From CAZEDU01 sp964511185 (GTDB taxonomy: Bacteria; Myxococcota; Myxococcia; Myxococcales; Myxococcaceae), in NCBI GenBank assembly GCA_964511185.1, contig CAZEDU010000008.1, positions 1 to 64,000 of the forward strand: DNA of 64,000 nt. Direction: 5' to 3'. The position numbers were made by a program, and so were the translations under genes. Below the pieces are notes generated by a model. It was not told the origin of the DNA. It searched no databases and saw nothing but the letters and a program-made list of their open reading frames with translations. This document shows, one piece after another, positions 18,188 through 26,513 of this stretch; position 1 is the stretch's first letter; every line of letters starts with the position of its first letter.

Positions 18188-19369
18188 CTAGTTTTTCTCG
18201 GACACGACGGCCATCGACATCCGGTTCCGGAACTCCTTCTCGGGAAGGGACCAGACGTCGGAGTCGCGCTCGACGCGGAAGGCGCCGTTGTAGAGCTCGC
18301 CGGGCAGCTGCGATGCGTTGCGGCCCCACGGGTTGCGCAGGTAGACGCGGCCGTCCCGAACGCCGATGACGTTGAAGAAGTGGCCCGTCGTCGCGAGCAC
18401 CCCCGCCCACTTGCCGTCGCGCGAGATGTCCATGCCGACGATGATGGGAGCGCCCTTGTTGTTTCGAATGCGCTCGATGACGTCCGTGTCGCCGTCTTTC
18501 TCCCACGGGTTGTAGCTGACGACGAGCTTCATCGAGGTGCCGAAGAGCTTCTCCATCGCCTTCTCGGCGGCCTTCTCCTTCATTCCTGACATGTTTCGCA
18601 AGCGGACGCCGAGGAGCTTCATCGGCGACTCGTCTTTCGCCGCGTCGTATCCGCCGTTGGCGTAGGCCATCACCGCGGCCTGAAACATCTGCTCGCTCGG
18701 CGTTCTGTCGTCGTGCCGTCGGAGCTTGGACGCGCTGGGGCTCGTCCAGTACTCGTGCTGCAGCTCGAGCCTGCCGCCGCCGCGCATGTCCGCCGCCTCG
18801 TCGCGGCTCAACGCCATGACGATTCGCGCGTACTCCGACGGAGTCCTCTGAACGAACGCGTACTGAATCGCCGTTGCCCCGCAGGTGCCGTAGACCGATT
18901 GATTGATGTGCGCCGGATTCGCCGTCTCGGCGACGAGGCCGTTGAACCAGGCGTCTCGCCAGACGTTCTTCACCACGAAGGCGCTGTGCCGCATCGTCGC
19001 CGCCTCCGCCAGGTTGGCAAGCAGCGTGCGTTTGTCCTTATCGACCGAGCGGAAGCGAGCGAGCCCCCCTGCCAGCGCGCCCGTGACGGCGTCGGCCACA
19101 TGGGGTTGCAGCGCATTGAAAACACGAATGAGCTGCATGCGCTCCGTGCTCGTGGCTTCACGCCACCCAGCGGTGCCCAACAGGCGAAGGTAGCTGCGCC
19201 GGCTCTGGGGCACCATCCGGTGCAGCCGCTGGACGAACTTCTCGCGCTCGGGCGCGGCCACTTGCGCGAGCGCTTGGCGCAGCCGCCGCGTACCCGGGCT
19301 CTCTTGGCGCTGCGGCGCGGTCGACGTCCCTCGACGTCGAACACGGGTCTTGCTGGCACCGACTCGCAT
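18188..19369 (-). CDS. Calpain/papain-fold-like cysteine peptidase
   Basis: The 393-residue protein has no signal peptide. Its N-terminal 150 residues are Arg-rich and helical. It then shows a papain-like layout: SVYGTCGATAIQYAF with candidate nucleophile Cys163, TTGHFFNVIGV with His330, and VYLRNPWG with Asn346. The RNPWG ending is characteristic of calpain-type active sites. A GAPIIVG strand precedes the His. I infer a cysteine peptidase or related acyl-transfer enzyme. It may be an effector given its accessory surroundings. The family assignment is by motif only. Confidence 0.6.
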   Translation of the reverse strand: MRVGASKTRVRRRGTSTAPQRQESPGTRRLRQALAQVAAPEREKFVQRLHRMVPQSRRSYLRLLGTAGWREATSTERMQLIRVFNALQPHVADAVTGALAGGLARFRSVDKDKRTLLANLAEAATMRHSAFVVKNVWRDAWFNGLVAETANPAHINQSVYGTCGATAIQYAFVQRTPSEYARIVMALSRDEAADMRGGGRLELQHEYWTSPSASKLRRHDDRTPSEQMFQAAVMAYANGGYDAAKDESPMKLLGVRLRNMSGMKEKAAEKAMEKLFGTSMKLVVSYNPWEKDGDTDVIERIRNNKGAPIIVGMDISRDGKWAGVLATTGHFFNVIGVRDGRVYLRNPWGRNASQLPGELYNGAFRVERDSDVWSLPEKEFRNRMSMAVVSEKN

Positions 19370-19447
19370 CGAATCAGCTTGACACCGCTGGCATCGAACT
19401 CAAACCCAGCGGCCTGATGTGGAGCATCGAAGTTTCGTCCAGCGATG

Positions 19448-20228
19448 TTACGGGTCAGGCGCATCCAGCAGGCGGGGCAACACGCCGCCAGGTCGCCCGA
19501 AGTGCGGAACGATGTCTTGGCCATGCTCGGCGACTGGCGGCTCGACGAACTTGCCCTGCGTCCGTGAATAAAACAGACAACCCAGCGCGTGGGCCGGCGC
19601 GCGACGGACGAAGGATTCCGCCTGATCCAGCATGCGCAACCAGCGCGTCTTCATCTCTGGCAGATGGACCGGCTCGCGCAAGTGGAGCCGNNNNNNNNNN
19701 NNNNNNNNNNNNNNNNNNNNNNNNNNNNNNNNNNNNNNNNNNNNNNNNNNNNNNNNNNNNNNNNNNNNNNNNNNNNNNNNNNNNNNNNNNCGCGCCGAGC
19801 GGCAAAATGCGCTCGTCGATGTCCAAGATGTCTAAGAGGTCTCGAGGCTCGTCACGCCCCGCTAACGCGAGGACCTTGTTGACCGCAAGGTCGATGGGGT
19901 GAAGCGTGTAGCCCCAGTCGGGCGACGCGATTGCGGGCATGAAGCGCCAAGCCGAATCGTGGGCCCATTCCACTTTGGTGGTGTTCGGACCACGCCCAAC
20001 CACCGCCCGAATGTAGCCGGGCTGCTTCATCTCGATATCAACCTGGTGGCCGAGGCGATGGAGCAGCTGCTCATCCGCCGCGAAAGCCGTAAAGTAGTCG
20101 AGGTCGTTGCTGTAGCGGCGACTGTTCGGCTCGATGTGCAGCGCCGCGCCGCCGGCCAGATGGCTGTCTTCGGTGCGGTTCTTCGCCAGCGCGCGGGCGA
20201 CTTCGGCTTGATACGCGGTTAGCGGCAT
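19448..20228 (-). CDS. AbiEii/AbiGii-type nucleotidyltransferase, broken by gap
   Basis: The reading frame enters at ATG 20228 and runs to the gap. A compatible C-terminal part continues from 19690 to a stop at 19448. Visible motifs are LAGGAALH (about 23-31), RRYSNDLDYF with Asp42 and Asp44, and HPIDLAVNKVLALAGR..RDLLDIL. This is the DUF1814/AbiEii nucleotidyltransferase pattern found in type IV toxin-antitoxin modules. The 100-N gap is probably a placeholder, so the true length is unknown. The start overlaps the upstream small gene by 10 bp. Confidence 0.72.
19691..19790. other. Assembly gap (100 N)
   Basis: Exactly 100 N, the usual placeholder for a gap of unknown size. It interrupts the AbiEii-like gene. 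Confidence 0.98.
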
Positions 20229-20464
20229 AGCCGCGCCCCGACTTCCCACGCCTCTCGGCCGCCATGCTTCATGAGCTGCTCGGCGACCCAGGGCACGTCC
20301 TGCGTCGTAATGGCTCTGTTCGGGTCATAGGACCAGAAGCATTGCGTGTGAAACCGTCGGTAAGCCCGACGCGCCTCGCGAACGCGCACCATTTGGCGGG
20401 CGCTTTCACTGTCCAGCCGACGCCTGCTCTTCTTGCCGCCACGCCGGCCGAGCGCACGTGACAT
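20219..20464 (-). CDS. Small partner of the AbiEii-like gene, hypothetical
   Basis: The 81-residue basic protein (MSRALGRRGGKKSRRRLD start) has a HTQCFWSYDP block and a conserved-looking tail VPWVAEQLMKHGG. Its stop lies inside the start of the AbiEii-like gene, a 10-bp overlap typical of toxin-antitoxin pairs. It may be the antitoxin or an accessory factor. It does not look like the classical AbiEi winged-helix antitoxin. An in-frame GTG/ATG region at 20503 would add 13 residues. Confidence 0.6.
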   Translation of the reverse strand: MSRALGRRGGKKSRRRLDSESARQMVRVREARRAYRRFHTQCFWSYDPNRAITTQDVPWVAEQLMKHGGREAWEVGARLCR

Positions 20465-20601
20465 CAACGTTGACAGTGGGCCTGTTTGCTCCACTGCAAC
20501 CACTCGTTACCACCAGACACATTGGCTGACGATTGTAAGCATTAATCATTTCAGGCGTTTCCGCACCTTCCGCTGGCCTGTGCTGTGCACTCCAGAGGCA
20601 C

Positions 20602-21789
20602 ATGCGAACTCACTTCCTCATCGCCGTTGCGCTGGCGCTCACCGCTGGATGTGACATTGCTCAAGTGGGTGGGCTGAGCATCGACAACACGCCCTCGAAC
20701 GAGTCGAGCGGCCCCGGTGACGAGGGCCAGCCAGACACCCAAGCCGAGCCGAGCCTGCCCCCCACCGGGCCAGGCCCAGACGTGACCGCCCCGAGCCCTC
20801 CGAGCGCGCTCGCCGTTTCGGACGTCACGAAGACAGCGCTCACCCTCGCTTGGGCCCCGTCGACGGACGACACGCAGGTCGCGGGCTACCGCGTGTACCG
20901 AGCGGGTCAACTGGTGCAGACGACGAGCGGGCTCGAGCACCGGTTCATCGGGCTCGCCTGCGACACGACCTACGTCCTGGGCGTCGAAGCGTACGACGCC
21001 GCGAACAACGTCTCGGAGCGGTCGCTGTTTCAGTCGAAGACGGCAGGCTGTAGCGCACCCGTACCGGGGACCGTGCTCGAGTTCTCCGGCACCGTCACCG
21101 CGAGCGCGCTGATGGCGCAAATCAACGGCAGCCCGGCGGGGCCCGTCACCGTTCGGCCGCAAGCCGGCGCGGCCAGCTTCAACGTATCGGGCAGCCTGAC
21201 GGTGAACCGCGCGAACGTCACCATCATCGGTGCGCACCTCACCGGCACCATCACGATGAACTCAAACGCCGACGGGTCGTCGTTTCGTGATGGCGCGGCC
21301 CAAGGCTTCTACATCTTCGGCGCCGAAGACGTGACGTTGAAGGGCAACAACTTCGACGGAAAAGGAATTGTGTCGCAGAACCTGATTTGGGACCGGCCGG
21401 CCGGCTCACCCGCGCGGCGGTACCGGATTCAAAACAACGTCCTCAAGAACTTCTACGACGCCGCCGATCCAAGCGTCCACTCCGAGGCGATCTACAACGG
21501 CTATGCAATCGATGGATTGATCGAAGGCAATACGTTCGACAACAACGGCACCACCGCTCACATCTTCTTCACCTGGTGGGGCGACGCGGCGAACCCAAAA
21601 ACTTCGAACCCCGACAACGTCTGCGTGCGCAACAACACCTTCGGCCCAACGCACAAGGCGTACTACGACATCAACATCCGCGAAGAGACGCCGACGTCGA
21701 ACATCTCGGTCGAGGTGGGCCAGAAGGCGTCGTCATCCCGGGCCGCGCTGCTCAAGCCCTGCGTGAACCCGTTGCCCTCTGACCCATAG
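20602..21789 (+). CDS. Lipoprotein with fibronectin III and parallel beta-helix regions
   Basis: The 395-residue protein starts with a lipoprotein signal (FLIAVALALTAG, then Cys about 17). A Pro/Glu/Ser-rich linker leads to a fibronectin type III-like domain at about 70-150 (PSPPSALAVSDVT...LAWAPSTDD...GYRVYR). Residues 160-380 show repeated short strands with Asn ladders (NVTIIGAHLTG, DVTLKGNNFDG, RYRIQNNVLKN, DGLIEGNTFDN). This is the pattern of a right-handed parallel beta-helix, as in pectate-lyase-like proteins. Probably a surface carbohydrate-binding or lyase-like protein; no catalytic residues can be assigned. Confidence 0.78.
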   Translation: MRTHFLIAVALALTAGCDIAQVGGLSIDNTPSNESSGPGDEGQPDTQAEPSLPPTGPGPDVTAPSPPSALAVSDVTKTALTLAWAPSTDDTQVAGYRVYRAGQLVQTTSGLEHRFIGLACDTTYVLGVEAYDAANNVSERSLFQSKTAGCSAPVPGTVLEFSGTVTASALMAQINGSPAGPVTVRPQAGAASFNVSGSLTVNRANVTIIGAHLTGTITMNSNADGSSFRDGAAQGFYIFGAEDVTLKGNNFDGKGIVSQNLIWDRPAGSPARRYRIQNNVLKNFYDAADPSVHSEAIYNGYAIDGLIEGNTFDNNGTTAHIFFTWWGDAANPKTSNPDNVCVRNNTFGPTHKAYYDINIREETPTSNISVEVGQKASSSRAALLKPCVNPLPSDP

Positions 21790-21800
21790 ACACCCAAAGC

Positions 21801-22803
21801 TCAGGCGAACCCGTCGAAGGTGAAGCCCGCGTTGTTGTTGAGCGCCTGAAGCTTCGCCTCCATGTCCTTCTTCGACTGCTGGCCGAGCACGCCGTCGAGC
21901 ACCGCGAGCAGGTTCTCGGACGTCACGTTCCAGTAGAGCTCCTTGTTGGACATGATCAGGTCCAGGTTCTCGGCGTTCTTGTTCGGCAGCATGCTGCGAA
22001 GCTCGTCGCGGTAGTTCAGCGAGGTGCACGCCGAGAAGAACATCATCTGGTAGTCGTCCTTCATCTTGACGACCTTCAGCTGGTTTTGCTTGCCGCGGAT
22101 GATCTCGGCCATGTGCGAGTCATACGGCGTGCCGATGACGAAGTTCCCGTCCGCCGAGTCCTTGTGGTCGAAGTCGGGACCCGAGCCGTAGCGGGCATGG
22201 CCGCCGTACATCACGATGTCGCTCGTCGCGAAGCCCTCACCNNNNNNNNNNGTATCGCTGGGCGTGGGCCGGGTGGGCGTCGAGACCGAAGTTCTGCGCG
22301 GCGGCCTTGGTGTTGCGGTCGATGTAGCGCACGACAACCTTGACGTCCTTGCCCTCCAGCTTGGCGCTCTTGACGAAATACGAGCACTCCGGGTCGAGCA
22401 TCTTCGCGTCGATTCCGAGCGACTGCAGGTCGCGCGCCGACATCTTCCGCGGCTCCACGAAGCGAAAACCCCGGCTCTCCATGCCCTGCTTGAACTGCGA
22501 GCGCTCGATCGAGTCCGAGTTGACCTCGTCGTAACCGATGCCGACCGTCACATCCAAGATGCCGTCCTTGATCATCTGCGCGAACTCGGAGCCAGCCGGC
22601 TTGGGCGCGCCGTCCAGGTTCGGCAGCTTGCCGAGCGTCTTCAGCGCGGCCTCCGAGAACAGGTCCCGGTGCTCGTCCACCAGCTTCGACAGCTCGGCCT
22701 TCTCGCTCGCCGTGGTGGCGATGCGCAGCAGCTTGAACGCGTCGATTTGGCTGATCTTCTTGTCGATGGACAGCTGCTGAAACAGGTTGCGAATGGCGGA
22801 CAT
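21801..22803 (-). CDS. Clan CD (CHAT/caspase-like) cysteine peptidase candidate, broken by gap
   Basis: The start is ATG at 22803, with GAGGAG upstream. The first 184 residues are helical then mixed alpha/beta. After a 10-N gap, 147 residues follow. These contain DIVMYGGHARYGSG, a hydrophobic strand then Gly-His, and about 55 residues later YQMMFFSACTS, a strand then Ser-Ala-Cys. A His-then-Cys dyad after consecutive strands is the hallmark of clan CD peptidases such as CHAT, caspase and gingipain. The two parts are not in frame across exactly 10 N, so the gap size is wrong. It is divergent from the amidoligase gene. Confidence 0.6.
22242..22251. other. Assembly gap (10 N)
   Basis: Ten N inside the clan CD-like gene. 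The coding frames on each side differ by one base if the gap were truly 10, so its length is a placeholder or misestimate. Confidence 0.95.
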
Positions 22804-22945
22804 CGGCACGCTCCTCAATCGGTCGTTGGAACAACCGGTTCTCGAAGACGCGGCGACCCAAGTTGCGTGCGCGGATGCGCGAAAACCAAACAACTCCCAC
22901 CTCGACCGCGCGGATAACTCCCCGACCTCCTCGGGAGTCCCACTG

Positions 22946-23932
22946 GTGGCCTTCATCGGCCGAAGCGCTCCGCGCCACATCGCCCGAAGCCCCATTCGAC
23001 CACCAGGGCTGGGCGCGCACCGGGCCATCCGCCGCGCGTTGCTCTCCGACGCGCCGATTCCCTACCTGCGCGAGAACGCCACCCACGGGATGGCGCGCCC
23101 CCACTCGGGCCGCGGCTTCGGCGTCGAGCTGGAGTTCGACTTCCCCGACCACTTCGAGCAGTCGAGCGCGCGGCAGACGCTGGCCGAATCGCTCTTCGAG
23201 CGCGGCTACCTCGAGCAGCCGAAGCAGTCCGGCTACCACTCGACCCGAAACGCCTCGGCGTGGCGCTTCGAGGTCGACGGGTCGGTCGACGGCGAGGTGA
23301 TCAGCCCCATCCTGCACGACCGAAAGCAACACTGGAGCGAGCTCGAGGACATCGTCGCCACCATCAAGAAGCACGGCGGCACGTCGAACACGAGCACCGG
23401 CGGGCACGTGCACGTGGGCATCGGCGACTACGGCCCGTCCGTTCGTCCGCACGCCAACCTGCTCCGGCTGGTGCACGCGTTCATGCAGGACCTGCACATC
23501 CTGGCCATCCATCCCGAGCGCGGCGCCCACCGCGGCACGATGTACGCCCGGCCAAACGTGCCGTACCCGGGGGAGTACGAAACCCTGGCGCAGGTCGTCG
23601 GCCAAAACAGAGGCGACAAGACCATCAACTTCCTCGAAGTCGACGGCAGCCCGAAGAGCCACGTCGAGTTCCGCCTCTGGGACGGCGTGCTGGACCCCGC
23701 GGTGATTCAAGTCCAGGTCAAGCTGAGCCTGGCGCTGGTCGAGCTCGCCAAGCGCCCGGTGAAGGTCGAGAAGCTCCTCGCCCGGGCCGCGCGCGTCACC
23801 GACGAGCGAAAGCGCATCACCCTGCTGTTCGACGCGCTCTTCACCCGCCGCCAGGACTTGCGGCAGGTCGCCCGGCTCTACGCGCGGATTCACCGCGCGC
23901 GCCAGGCGAACGAGGCGAATCAGCCGGCCTGA
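22946..23932 (+). CDS. Putative amidoligase (glutamine synthetase-like fold)
   Basis: The 328-residue protein has the amidoligase family motifs in order: GFGVELEF (58-64), WRFEVDGSVDGEVISP (106-121), GGHVHVG (152-158), and VEFRLWDG (240-247). These correspond to the ATP/Mg and substrate residues of the glutamine-synthetase-like COOH-NH2 ligases that form amide bonds on peptides, cell wall or small molecules. I choose GTG at 22946 because GGGAG lies 8 bp upstream; the longer frame would overlap the divergent gene. Its 3' end overlaps the HopA1-like gene by 13 bp, convergently. Confidence 0.8.
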   Translation: MAFIGRSAPRHIARSPIRPPGLGAHRAIRRALLSDAPIPYLRENATHGMARPHSGRGFGVELEFDFPDHFEQSSARQTLAESLFERGYLEQPKQSGYHSTRNASAWRFEVDGSVDGEVISPILHDRKQHWSELEDIVATIKKHGGTSNTSTGGHVHVGIGDYGPSVRPHANLLRLVHAFMQDLHILAIHPERGAHRGTMYARPNVPYPGEYETLAQVVGQNRGDKTINFLEVDGSPKSHVEFRLWDGVLDPAVIQVQVKLSLALVELAKRPVKVEKLLARAARVTDERKRITLLFDALFTRRQDLRQVARLYARIHRARQANEANQPA

Positions 23933-24828
23933 CGCTTCGGCATCAGCCGCGCCCAGGTCTCGGCGAGCCACGCCTCATCGACGAGCGTCGCGTGCTCCAC
24001 CGCGTCGAGCAGGGCGTGCGCCCACCGCATGCTGGTCAGATGGCCGTACGGAATCAGCCGCCCGTCGGGCTCGACCACCTGCGGCGCGCTCAGGCCAATG
24101 CCTTCGGCCACCGCCTCGAGGAGCAGCGGACATCCGGGACGGACCGCGCGCGGCCAGGTGCGGGTGAAGCCTTTCAGCGCCTCGAGCACCACGTCCATCT
24201 GCGCGCTCGCGACGCGGGCCGTGTCGACGCGCGCGTAGGCGGCGGGGTCGTTGAGCAGCCGGGCCTCGTAGCGCACCTTCGAGAGCGCCAAGAGCTCGCG
24301 CACCAGCGCCGGCGCGTGCTCGGGCGAGAGGTTCAGGTAAGCCTCCTGCACCTCAGTGCCCGGCTTCGGCAGCCCCGCGCGGCTCGCCCAGCCGAAGTAG
24401 CCCGGCCAGCGGTTCTCGCGCGCGCACGGCAGCCGCACCGCCGCGGTCTCACCCACCTGCGCGTCCGGCGGCATCAGGTCGTCGCGGTCATCGACGAACA
24501 GACAAACCTGGTCGTTGACGACGAACGCCCACTCGCTGCTCGCCTTCACCACCCGCCAGCCTTCGTCCCACGTGGACACGCCGGCCGCGGTGGCCCGCAG
24601 ACGCCCGACGAAGGCCAGGTCGCCCGACGCCATCACCCGGGCGGATGCGGCCCCTGGACCCCGCGCGAAGAGCTTCGCGTGCAGGTGCGGCCCCAAGAGC
24701 ATCTCGGCCTGCGCGCGCGTGCGAAAGAGCGGCAGGGCCCCTTTCTCGAGCCGGAGCACGAAGCCCCGCGCCGGGTCGTGCTCGATGCGGTGCGACAGCT
24801 CGACCAGCTCGTTCAGCAGCGCGCTCAC
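23920..24828 (-). CDS. HopA1-family protein (lyase/dehydratase partner type)
   Basis: The 302-residue protein resembles the HopA1 (T3SS effector HopA1-like) family. Landmarks are PGYFGWAS (142-149), EAYLNLSP (162-169), RYEARLLNDPAAYARVD (186-202) and CPLLLEAVAEGIGLSAP (233-249). In thioamitide and class V lanthipeptide pathways, HopA1-like proteins act with APH-like kinases to dehydrate Ser/Thr of a precursor peptide. The start GTG overlaps the stop of the APH-like gene (GTGA), so the two are translationally coupled. Family assignment is by motif recall; enzymatic role is inference. Confidence 0.7.
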   Translation of the reverse strand: MSALLNELVELSHRIEHDPARGFVLRLEKGALPLFRTRAQAEMLLGPHLHAKLFARGPGAASARVMASGDLAFVGRLRATAAGVSTWDEGWRVVKASSEWAFVVNDQVCLFVDDRDDLMPPDAQVGETAAVRLPCARENRWPGYFGWASRAGLPKPGTEVQEAYLNLSPEHAPALVRELLALSKVRYEARLLNDPAAYARVDTARVASAQMDVVLEALKGFTRTWPRAVRPGCPLLLEAVAEGIGLSAPQVVEPDGRLIPYGHLTSMRWAHALLDAVEHATLVDEAWLAETWARLMPKRQAG

Positions 24829-25865
24829 ACGCCGCCCCAGAGCAGCGCGGCCCATTCCTGGGGAGCGCCGAGCGCCTGCGTCGCCGCGTGGGCGATGCGC
24901 CGCGCGCGCGTCGACAGCTCGCCGTCGTAGTGGGTCATGCCGTAGACGTAGAAGAGCAGCGCGGTCGACAGCCACTGCACCGCGCGGTGCATAAACGCCT
25001 CGTCCACGTCGCGGTCGAGCGCGTCTTGGTAACCCGCGAGCAGCCCGCGGGCGAAGGCGTTGAGCGTGGCGCTCGACAGGCCGCGGCCTTGCACCTCCGG
25101 GTCGAGCCACTCGAGCAGGTACTCCGAGAGCAGCCCGCCCAAGTCGCGCGCGGCGTCGCCGAAGCCGCACAGCTCCCAGTCGAGCAGCACCAGGCGCGTC
25201 GCGCGCGCGGTCGGCACCTGCAGCACGTTGGCCGGCCGCAGATCTCCGTGCAGCAGGCTGCGGTGGTACCGGTCCCCTTGCGCCGCGCTCAGGCTGCTCA
25301 ACGCCCGGAGCGCCGAGCCGTCGTTCTGGACGTTCGAGAAGATGGTCAGGCTGGCGGGAGACAGGCGCGCGTAGAAGTCGGGCCGCATGCGCAGGAACAT
25401 CTCCAACAGGTCGGGCGGGTCCTCTTGCAGCGGCCGAAAAGCGGCGGCCGTGCGCGCCTTGCCGCTCAGCCGGTGCAGGTACCCGACCGCCCGTCCCGGC
25501 CGCTCGCCGGGCTCCGGCGCGTGCGTGTCGGTGCGGTGGTGGAAGTGGTGGAGCGTCTCGGCGCCGTCGAGCCACTCGATGGCCAACAGCCCTTCGTTCC
25601 GGTCGAAGCCGAACACGCGCGGCAGCCCGAGCGGCGCGCGGGCGCCCACCAGGCTCCACAGCGCCGAGAGCGCCTCGCCTTCGCGCATCACGCCGCCGAT
25701 CGGCCCGCACGCGACCTTCACCAGCACGTGGCCCTTCGGCCCGCGGCAGAGGATGGTGCGGTTGCGGCTCAGCGCGGGGGCGAGCGCGCTCTGGCTCTCG
25801 CGCACCAGTCCCCACGCCGCCAGGCGTCGATCAATCGCCTCTTCGGGAACGGGGACGGCCAGCAT
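24825..25865 (-). CDS. APH-family kinase-like protein
   Basis: The 346-residue protein has an aminoglycoside phosphotransferase fold with intact catalytic residues: Lys50 (VLVKV), LLHGDLRPANVL with Asp208 and Asn213, and LLDWELCGFGD with Asp229. It is therefore likely to be an active kinase, not a pseudoenzyme. Resistance kinases have this fold, but the 4-bp overlap with a HopA1-like gene points to the split Ser/Thr dehydratase pair instead. Its start lies 35 bp inside the 3' end of the methyltransferase gene. Confidence 0.82.
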   Translation of the reverse strand: MLAVPVPEEAIDRRLAAWGLVRESQSALAPALSRNRTILCRGPKGHVLVKVACGPIGGVMREGEALSALWSLVGARAPLGLPRVFGFDRNEGLLAIEWLDGAETLHHFHHRTDTHAPEPGERPGRAVGYLHRLSGKARTAAAFRPLQEDPPDLLEMFLRMRPDFYARLSPASLTIFSNVQNDGSALRALSSLSAAQGDRYHRSLLHGDLRPANVLQVPTARATRLVLLDWELCGFGDAARDLGGLLSEYLLEWLDPEVQGRGLSSATLNAFARGLLAGYQDALDRDVDEAFMHRAVQWLSTALLFYVYGMTHYDGELSTRARRIAHAATQALGAPQEWAALLWGGV

Positions 25866-26490
25866 CAGGGACGTCCGTGGGGACGGACCGCTCGCCTTCT
25901 AAGACCAGAAAGTACTGGTAGGGCAAGAAGCCATGCTCGGTCTTCAAGGCGAAGCCCGCGGCCGCGGCGTCCTTCAGGAAGTCCGCGCGGTCGACTTTGT
26001 GCTCCGGCTTCGGACCGACCGGCAGCTCGTGCAGGTGGTAGTCGATGTTGACCAAGCGCCCGCCGGGCTTGAGCGAGCGGCGCAGCCGGCGGAGAGACGC
26101 GACGCGGTCGGTGAAGTGGTGAAACGCGTCGACGAGGAGAAGCACGTCGCACGCCGCGGGAGGCACCAGCGGCTCATCCGGCAGCGCGAGAATCGGCGAG
26201 ACGTTGGTGACCTTCTCGGACCGAAGCCGGTCGCGCAGCAGCTGCACCATCTTCGGCTCGACGTCGACCGCGTACACCCAGCCGCGCGGCAGCCTTCGGG
26301 CAAGGCTCAGGGCGAAGTACCCAGGCCCCGCGCCGACGTCGCAGACCGTCTCGTCTCCGCGCAGGCCCAGCGCGTCGATGACCTGGTCCGGCTTCTGCCA
26401 CTCGGCGCGCTCCTCTGACTGCAGGCGCGCGACTTGGTGCTCGAGGTCGCCGTGGTCACCGTGACTGCCGTGGTGCGAAGGGTCGGTCAT
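25831..26490 (-). CDS. Class I SAM-dependent methyltransferase
   Basis: The 219-residue protein begins with a His-rich tail (HHGSHGDHGD). It then has the SAM-binding motif DVGAGPGYF (51-59), acidic Asp76 (YAVDVEP), a DVLLLVDAFHHF motif and LKPGGRLVNIDY. This is the UbiE/Methyltransf_25-type layout for a small-molecule or peptide substrate. The frame ends 35 bp inside the APH-like gene, so the two are likely coupled. The C-terminal 15 residues are Pro/Arg-rich and may be a late extension. It starts 23 bp after the pseudokinase gene. Confidence 0.85.
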   Translation of the reverse strand: MTDPSHHGSHGDHGDLEHQVARLQSEERAEWQKPDQVIDALGLRGDETVCDVGAGPGYFALSLARRLPRGWVYAVDVEPKMVQLLRDRLRSEKVTNVSPILALPDEPLVPPAACDVLLLVDAFHHFTDRVASLRRLRRSLKPGGRLVNIDYHLHELPVGPKPEHKVDRADFLKDAAAAGFALKTEHGFLPYQYFLVLEGERSVPTDVPDAGRPRSRRGD

Positions 26491-26513
26491 CGGGAGAACA
26501 GCGCTGACGTCCT

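Noticed and set aside
22820..22838. Imperfect palindrome near the clan CD-like gene start
   Set aside because: Mismatched arms with no second copy near the amidoligase start. Too weak for an operator call.
22804..22945. Possible RiPP precursor gene in the divergent spacer
   Set aside because: No short frame with a start, ribosome site and Ser/Thr/Cys-rich core is visible.
24825..25865. Aminoglycoside resistance kinase reading of the APH-like protein
   Set aside because: The fold is shared, but overlap with a HopA1-like gene and no resistance context make it unlikely.
25855..25900. GGGACGT..GGGGACGG sequence resembling a degenerate REP at the methyltransferase 3' end
   Set aside because: It lacks the palindromic core and the repeat spacing, and lies inside two overlapping coding frames.
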